Shown here: positions 6,432 to 8,786 of the stretch, in pieces
Position numbering within the stretch: the first letter of the stretch is position 1
Layout: each line of letters opens with the position of its first letter
DNA from: Actinomycetota bacterium
GTDB lineage: Bacteria > Actinomycetota > Thermoleophilia > Gaiellales > Gaiellaceae
DNA length: 8,786 bases
Assembly: GCA_019234175.1 (NCBI GenBank)
Contig: JAFALP010000429.1
Coordinates: 1 to 8,786, forward strand
Direction of reading: 5' to 3'
Notes under the pieces: generated by a model
Told to the model about the DNA's origin: nothing
Database searches by the model: none
Seen by the model: only the letters and a program-made list of their open reading frames with translations
Made by a program: the position numbers and the translations under genes

Positions 6432-7408
6432 GCGCGCACCCGCCTCTGCCGCGGGTCGAGCGCGTCACGCAGCCCGTCACCGATGAAGTTGACGGCCAGG
6501 ATGATGACGACGAGCACCGCCGACGGGAACGCGAACAGCCACCACTCGGTCGTCGCCGCGCCCTGCCCGCTGTTGATCAGCGATCCGAGCGAGACCTCCG
6601 GCGGCTGGATGCCGAGGCCGAGAAACGACAGCGCCGACTCGATGAGGATCGCGTTCGCGACCGTCAGCGTCGCGTTCACGACGATCGGTCCGAACGCGTT
6701 CGGGATCATGTGGCGCGCAATGATCCGCGCGTCGGTCATGCCGATGGCGCGGGACGCGGTGATGTAGTCGCTCTCGCGCAATGACAGGAACGTGCCGCGC
6801 ACGAGTCGAGCGAGGTATGTCCAGAGGACGCCGCCGATGACGATCGCGATCCAGAAGTAGTTGCCGTTCGAGAGCGTGTTGGCGAGCACGAGCAGGATCG
6901 CGAGCAGCGGGACCGTGAGCACGAGGTCCGTGAAGCGCATCAGCGTCGCGTCCGCGAGGCCGCCGTAGTAGCCGGCGATGGCGCCGATGATGCTGCCGAC
7001 GACGGTTGCGAGCACCGTCACGATGAACGCGGTCTTCAGCGACGTTTGCGTCGCCACCAGCACCTGCGCGAACAGATCGTGGCCGATGGTGTCGGTGCCG
7101 AACGGATGGGACGCCGTCGGGCCGGTCGCGAACTGCGGCGTGATCTGTGCGTACTTCCACTTCCACACGTGCGGCGCGATGAACGAGACGAGCACGAGGA
7201 TGAGGAACACGGCGAGGCCGATCAGGGCCATGCGGTGCCGCACGAAGCGGCGGAAGGCGAGGTGGAGCTGACTGCGGCCCGCGACCTCGTCCTCGGGCGG
7301 CAGCGAGCCGGGCGGCGCGGTCGCGCGATCGGCGGCCTCGTCGATCCCGGCGGTCCCGAACTGGACGCCGACGTCGCGCTGCGGCTTGCGGCCGGCGACG
7401 TTACCCAT
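6428..7408 (-). CDS. dppC: Peptide ABC transporter permease, DppC/OppC type
   Basis: This is one of two inner-membrane subunits that form the import channel. It has 326 residues. A hydrophilic cytosolic stretch of about 55 residues comes first, longer than in many DppC proteins. It is followed by a membrane helix at about 61-80, the conserved extracytoplasmic block HPFGTDTIGHD (101-111), and a core of about five more helices (roughly 128-150, 160-178, 185-203, 245-265 and 293-313). The EAA-type coupling motif that contacts an ATPase is around 215-237 (TASRAIGMTDAR then HMIPN). The family signature ALSFLGLGIQPP follows at 259-270, and DGLRDALDPR near the end is typical. The ATG at 7408 overlaps the end of dppB by eight bases and is preceded by GAGGA about nine bases upstream inside dppB, so coupling to dppB is likely. 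Substrate is unproven. Confidence 0.94.
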   Translation of the reverse strand: MGNVAGRKPQRDVGVQFGTAGIDEAADRATAPPGSLPPEDEVAGRSQLHLAFRRFVRHRMALIGLAVFLILVLVSFIAPHVWKWKYAQITPQFATGPTASHPFGTDTIGHDLFAQVLVATQTSLKTAFIVTVLATVVGSIIGAIAGYYGGLADATLMRFTDLVLTVPLLAILLVLANTLSNGNYFWIAIVIGGVLWTYLARLVRGTFLSLRESDYITASRAIGMTDARIIARHMIPNAFGPIVVNATLTVANAILIESALSFLGLGIQPPEVSLGSLINSGQGAATTEWWLFAFPSAVLVVIILAVNFIGDGLRDALDPRQRRVRA

Positions 7409-8387
7409 ACCGGATCCTCGGGTCGAGGACCGCGTACAGAATGTCCGCGATCAGATTGAAGAGCACGACGATGGCCGCCGTGATCACGAGCCACGCCTGC
7501 ACCGTGTTCACGTCGGGTGTCAACGGCCCCTGCAGGCCGCCGAGGAGGAACTGGCCCATCCCCTCCCAGCCGAAGACGATCTCGGTGATGACGGCGCCGC
7601 CGATGATGGTGGCGAAGTCGAGCGCGATCACCGTCGTGATCGGGATGAGCGCGTTGCGAAGCGCATGACGGAGCAGCACGCGCCTCCACGACAGTCCCTT
7701 CGCGCGCGCGAAGCGCACGTAGTCGCTGTTCAGCACGTCGAGGAGCGACGCGCGCTGATAGCGGCTCCACGCCGCGTACGTGACGAGCACGAGCGTGAGC
7801 ACGGGCAGGATCGCGTGCTGGACGTCGTCGAGCAGCCGCGCGCCGGTGCCGCCGGTGAAGTCCGGCGTGTTGTCGCCGACCGTGTAGAGAACGGTGTGCC
7901 CGACGGCGTTGTTCACCTTGATGGCGAAGAAGTCCTTGAGGAGGATGCCGAGGACGAACACGGGCGTCGCGTAGAAGATGTACGCGAGCGCCGTCGAGAC
8001 GTTGTCGTCGACCTTGTACTGGCGGACGGCGCCGAGGATGCCGAGCGCGATCGCGACGATCGCGGCGATCAGCGTGGCGGGAATGACCATCTTCATCGTC
8101 ACGCCGAGCCGCTGCCAGAGCTGCGGCTCGACCGCCTGCCCGCCCGTGCTTCTGCCGAAGTCGCCCCGCACGAAATGCGAGAGCCACAGCCAGTAGCGGT
8201 CGAGCAGCGGGTGGTCGAGGCCGAGGCGCGACCGCGCCGCGGCAATCGTCGCCTGAGTCACGTGCGGGTTCGCGCGCAGCGACGCGAGCGGGTCGCCCGA
8301 CTCGGCGACGAGGAGGTACGTGAGGAAGCTGGCGACGAAGAGGACGACGATGCCCGCGGCAACGCGCCTGATGATGTAGGCGCTCAT
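7401..8387 (-). CDS. dppB: Peptide ABC transporter permease, DppB/OppB type
   Basis: This is the first permease of the importer, with 328 residues, a usual length. The N-terminus YIIRRVAAGIVVLF is the common OppB/DppB opening and includes the first membrane helix (about 9-29). The extracytoplasmic region then contains LGLDHPLLDRYWLWL and GDFGRS (75-80), both hallmarks of the family. Further helices are at about 100-122, 133-153, 190-208, 253-273 and 297-318. The EAA-type coupling loop is around 223-249 (FARAKGLSWRR to LIP), and FGWEGMG (272-278) plus the C-terminal LDPRIRYG are typical. The ATG at 8387 has an AGGA about ten bases upstream. An 82-base gap with a strong stem-loop separates it from the binding-protein gene. 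Its TAA stop overlaps the dppC start by eight bases. Confidence 0.95.
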   Translation of the reverse strand: MSAYIIRRVAAGIVVLFVASFLTYLLVAESGDPLASLRANPHVTQATIAAARSRLGLDHPLLDRYWLWLSHFVRGDFGRSTGGQAVEPQLWQRLGVTMKMVIPATLIAAIVAIALGILGAVRQYKVDDNVSTALAYIFYATPVFVLGILLKDFFAIKVNNAVGHTVLYTVGDNTPDFTGGTGARLLDDVQHAILPVLTLVLVTYAAWSRYQRASLLDVLNSDYVRFARAKGLSWRRVLLRHALRNALIPITTVIALDFATIIGGAVITEIVFGWEGMGQFLLGGLQGPLTPDVNTVQAWLVITAAIVVLFNLIADILYAVLDPRIRYG

Positions 8388-8402
8388 GCGATAGGCGTCC
8401 TG

Positions 8403-8435
8403 CGCGAGCCGCCCGCTCGAGGCGGGCGGCTCGCG
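8403..8435 (-). promoter_or_regulatory. Perfect 14-bp stem-loop between binding-protein gene and dppB
   Basis: Bases 8403-8416 pair without mismatch with 8422-8435, leaving a 5-base loop; nearly all pairs are G-C. It starts 34 bases past the binding-protein stop and ends 15 bases before the dppB ATG, next to the dppB ribosome binding site. No T-run follows on the minus strand, so full termination is not expected. Partial termination, or protection of the upstream mRNA 3' end, would give more binding protein than permease, as is known in other ABC importer operons. The structure is seen directly; the role is inferred. Confidence 0.7.
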
Positions 8436-8469
8436 GTGTCAGGTGAGGAATGCACGCCGGGAACGACGC

Positions 8470-8786
8470 CTAGGACGCCTTGACGCCCCATTGGTTCGCG
8501 TTCCACGGGATGCCGATCGAGCTCGTGTTCGGGACGATGTTCACGTACTTCGTCGACCAGCCGTACAGCTGCGGCTGCTGGAAGAGCGGCAGCGTCGCCA
8601 TGTCCTTCCAGAGAAGCCCGTCGATCCGGTTGTACAGCCCCGCCGCCTGTTCGGGATTGAGCGAGGCGAGCGCCTGGTCGAACAGCTTGTCGACCTGCGG
8701 GTCGGCGTAGTGGTCCCAGTTCTCGCCGCACACGGTGGTGTTCGTGTACGAGCAGTAGATCGGCTGGTTGGCCGACACGAACGGCG
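8470..8786 (-). CDS. Peptide ABC transporter substrate-binding protein, family 5, C-terminal part (partial)
   Basis: The frame runs off the right edge, so only the last 105 residues are visible, ending at a TAG. The stretch YADPQVDKLFDQALASLNPE, followed by AGLYNRIDGLLWKD and LPLFQQPQLYGW, is the standard C-terminal pattern of family 5 (SBP_bac_5) peptide-binding proteins: a Y-x-P-x-D-L segment, a helix that counts donor steps, then a P-L-F strand. The protein is exported in this family and delivers ligand to DppB-DppC. The signal peptide or lipobox would be outside the window. Two cysteines seven residues apart (YCSY and TVCG) could form a disulfide in the exported protein. It is the first importer gene seen here and the head of the transcript is probably upstream of it. 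Confidence 0.9.
   Translation of the reverse strand, partial: PFVSANQPIYCSYTNTTVCGENWDHYADPQVDKLFDQALASLNPEQAAGLYNRIDGLLWKDMATLPLFQQPQLYGWSTKYVNIVPNTSSIGIPWNANQWGVKAS

Noticed and set aside
1..8786. Search by eye for mobile elements, CRISPR arrays, tRNA or rRNA genes, toxin-antitoxin or defence genes
   Set aside because: I saw no transposase or integrase motifs, no regularly spaced repeats, no tRNA-like cloverleaf and no known defence domain. The window reads as ordinary chromosomal metabolism and transport.

Overview
The window is very GC-rich, with strong G/C preference at third codon positions and several GTG starts. Gene content and protein style fit a high-GC actinobacterium, possibly of the Thermoleophilia (Gaiellales/Solirubrobacterales) type. 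That placement is an inference from composition and protein style; there is no rRNA or other phylogenetic marker here. Except for a 69-base tail of a plus-strand gene at the left edge, every gene I can support lies on the minus strand, so transcription runs from right to left.

Right part (8786 down to 4387): a peptide-type ABC importer in the order binding protein (C-terminal end only, cut by the window edge), permeases DppB and DppC, and ATPases DppD and DppF. From dppB onward the genes overlap by 8, 4 and 1 bases, so this is one translationally coupled unit. Between the binding protein and dppB there is a perfect 14-bp stem-loop, placed where it could set the usual excess of binding protein over permease. 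Both ATPases carry the C-terminal oligopeptide/HPY extension with a complete four-cysteine pattern of the kind known to hold an iron-sulfur cluster in DppD proteins.

Middle (4368 to 3580): 18 bases after dppF, with a good ribosome binding site, sits a four-helix membrane protein that looks like the DUF4239 (bestrophin-like) family. Its function is unknown and its close attachment to the importer is unexplained.

Left part (3487 to 132): after a 91-base gap with several small inverted repeats comes a three-gene group. It consists of a large fusion of an N-terminal PHP phosphoesterase domain to a C-terminal GT-B family 4 glycosyltransferase, a small alpha/beta hydrolase with an intact Ser-Asp-His triad, and a SixA-like histidine phosphatase whose GTG start overlaps the hydrolase stop. 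The group ends facing the plus-strand gene tail at 2-70, with a small inverted repeat between them that could act as a terminator.

The importer is ordinary. The most interesting items are the PHP-glycosyltransferase fusion with its phosphatase and hydrolase neighbours, and the DUF4239 gene tied to the importer. I saw no tRNA, rRNA, CRISPR array, insertion sequence or phage gene.
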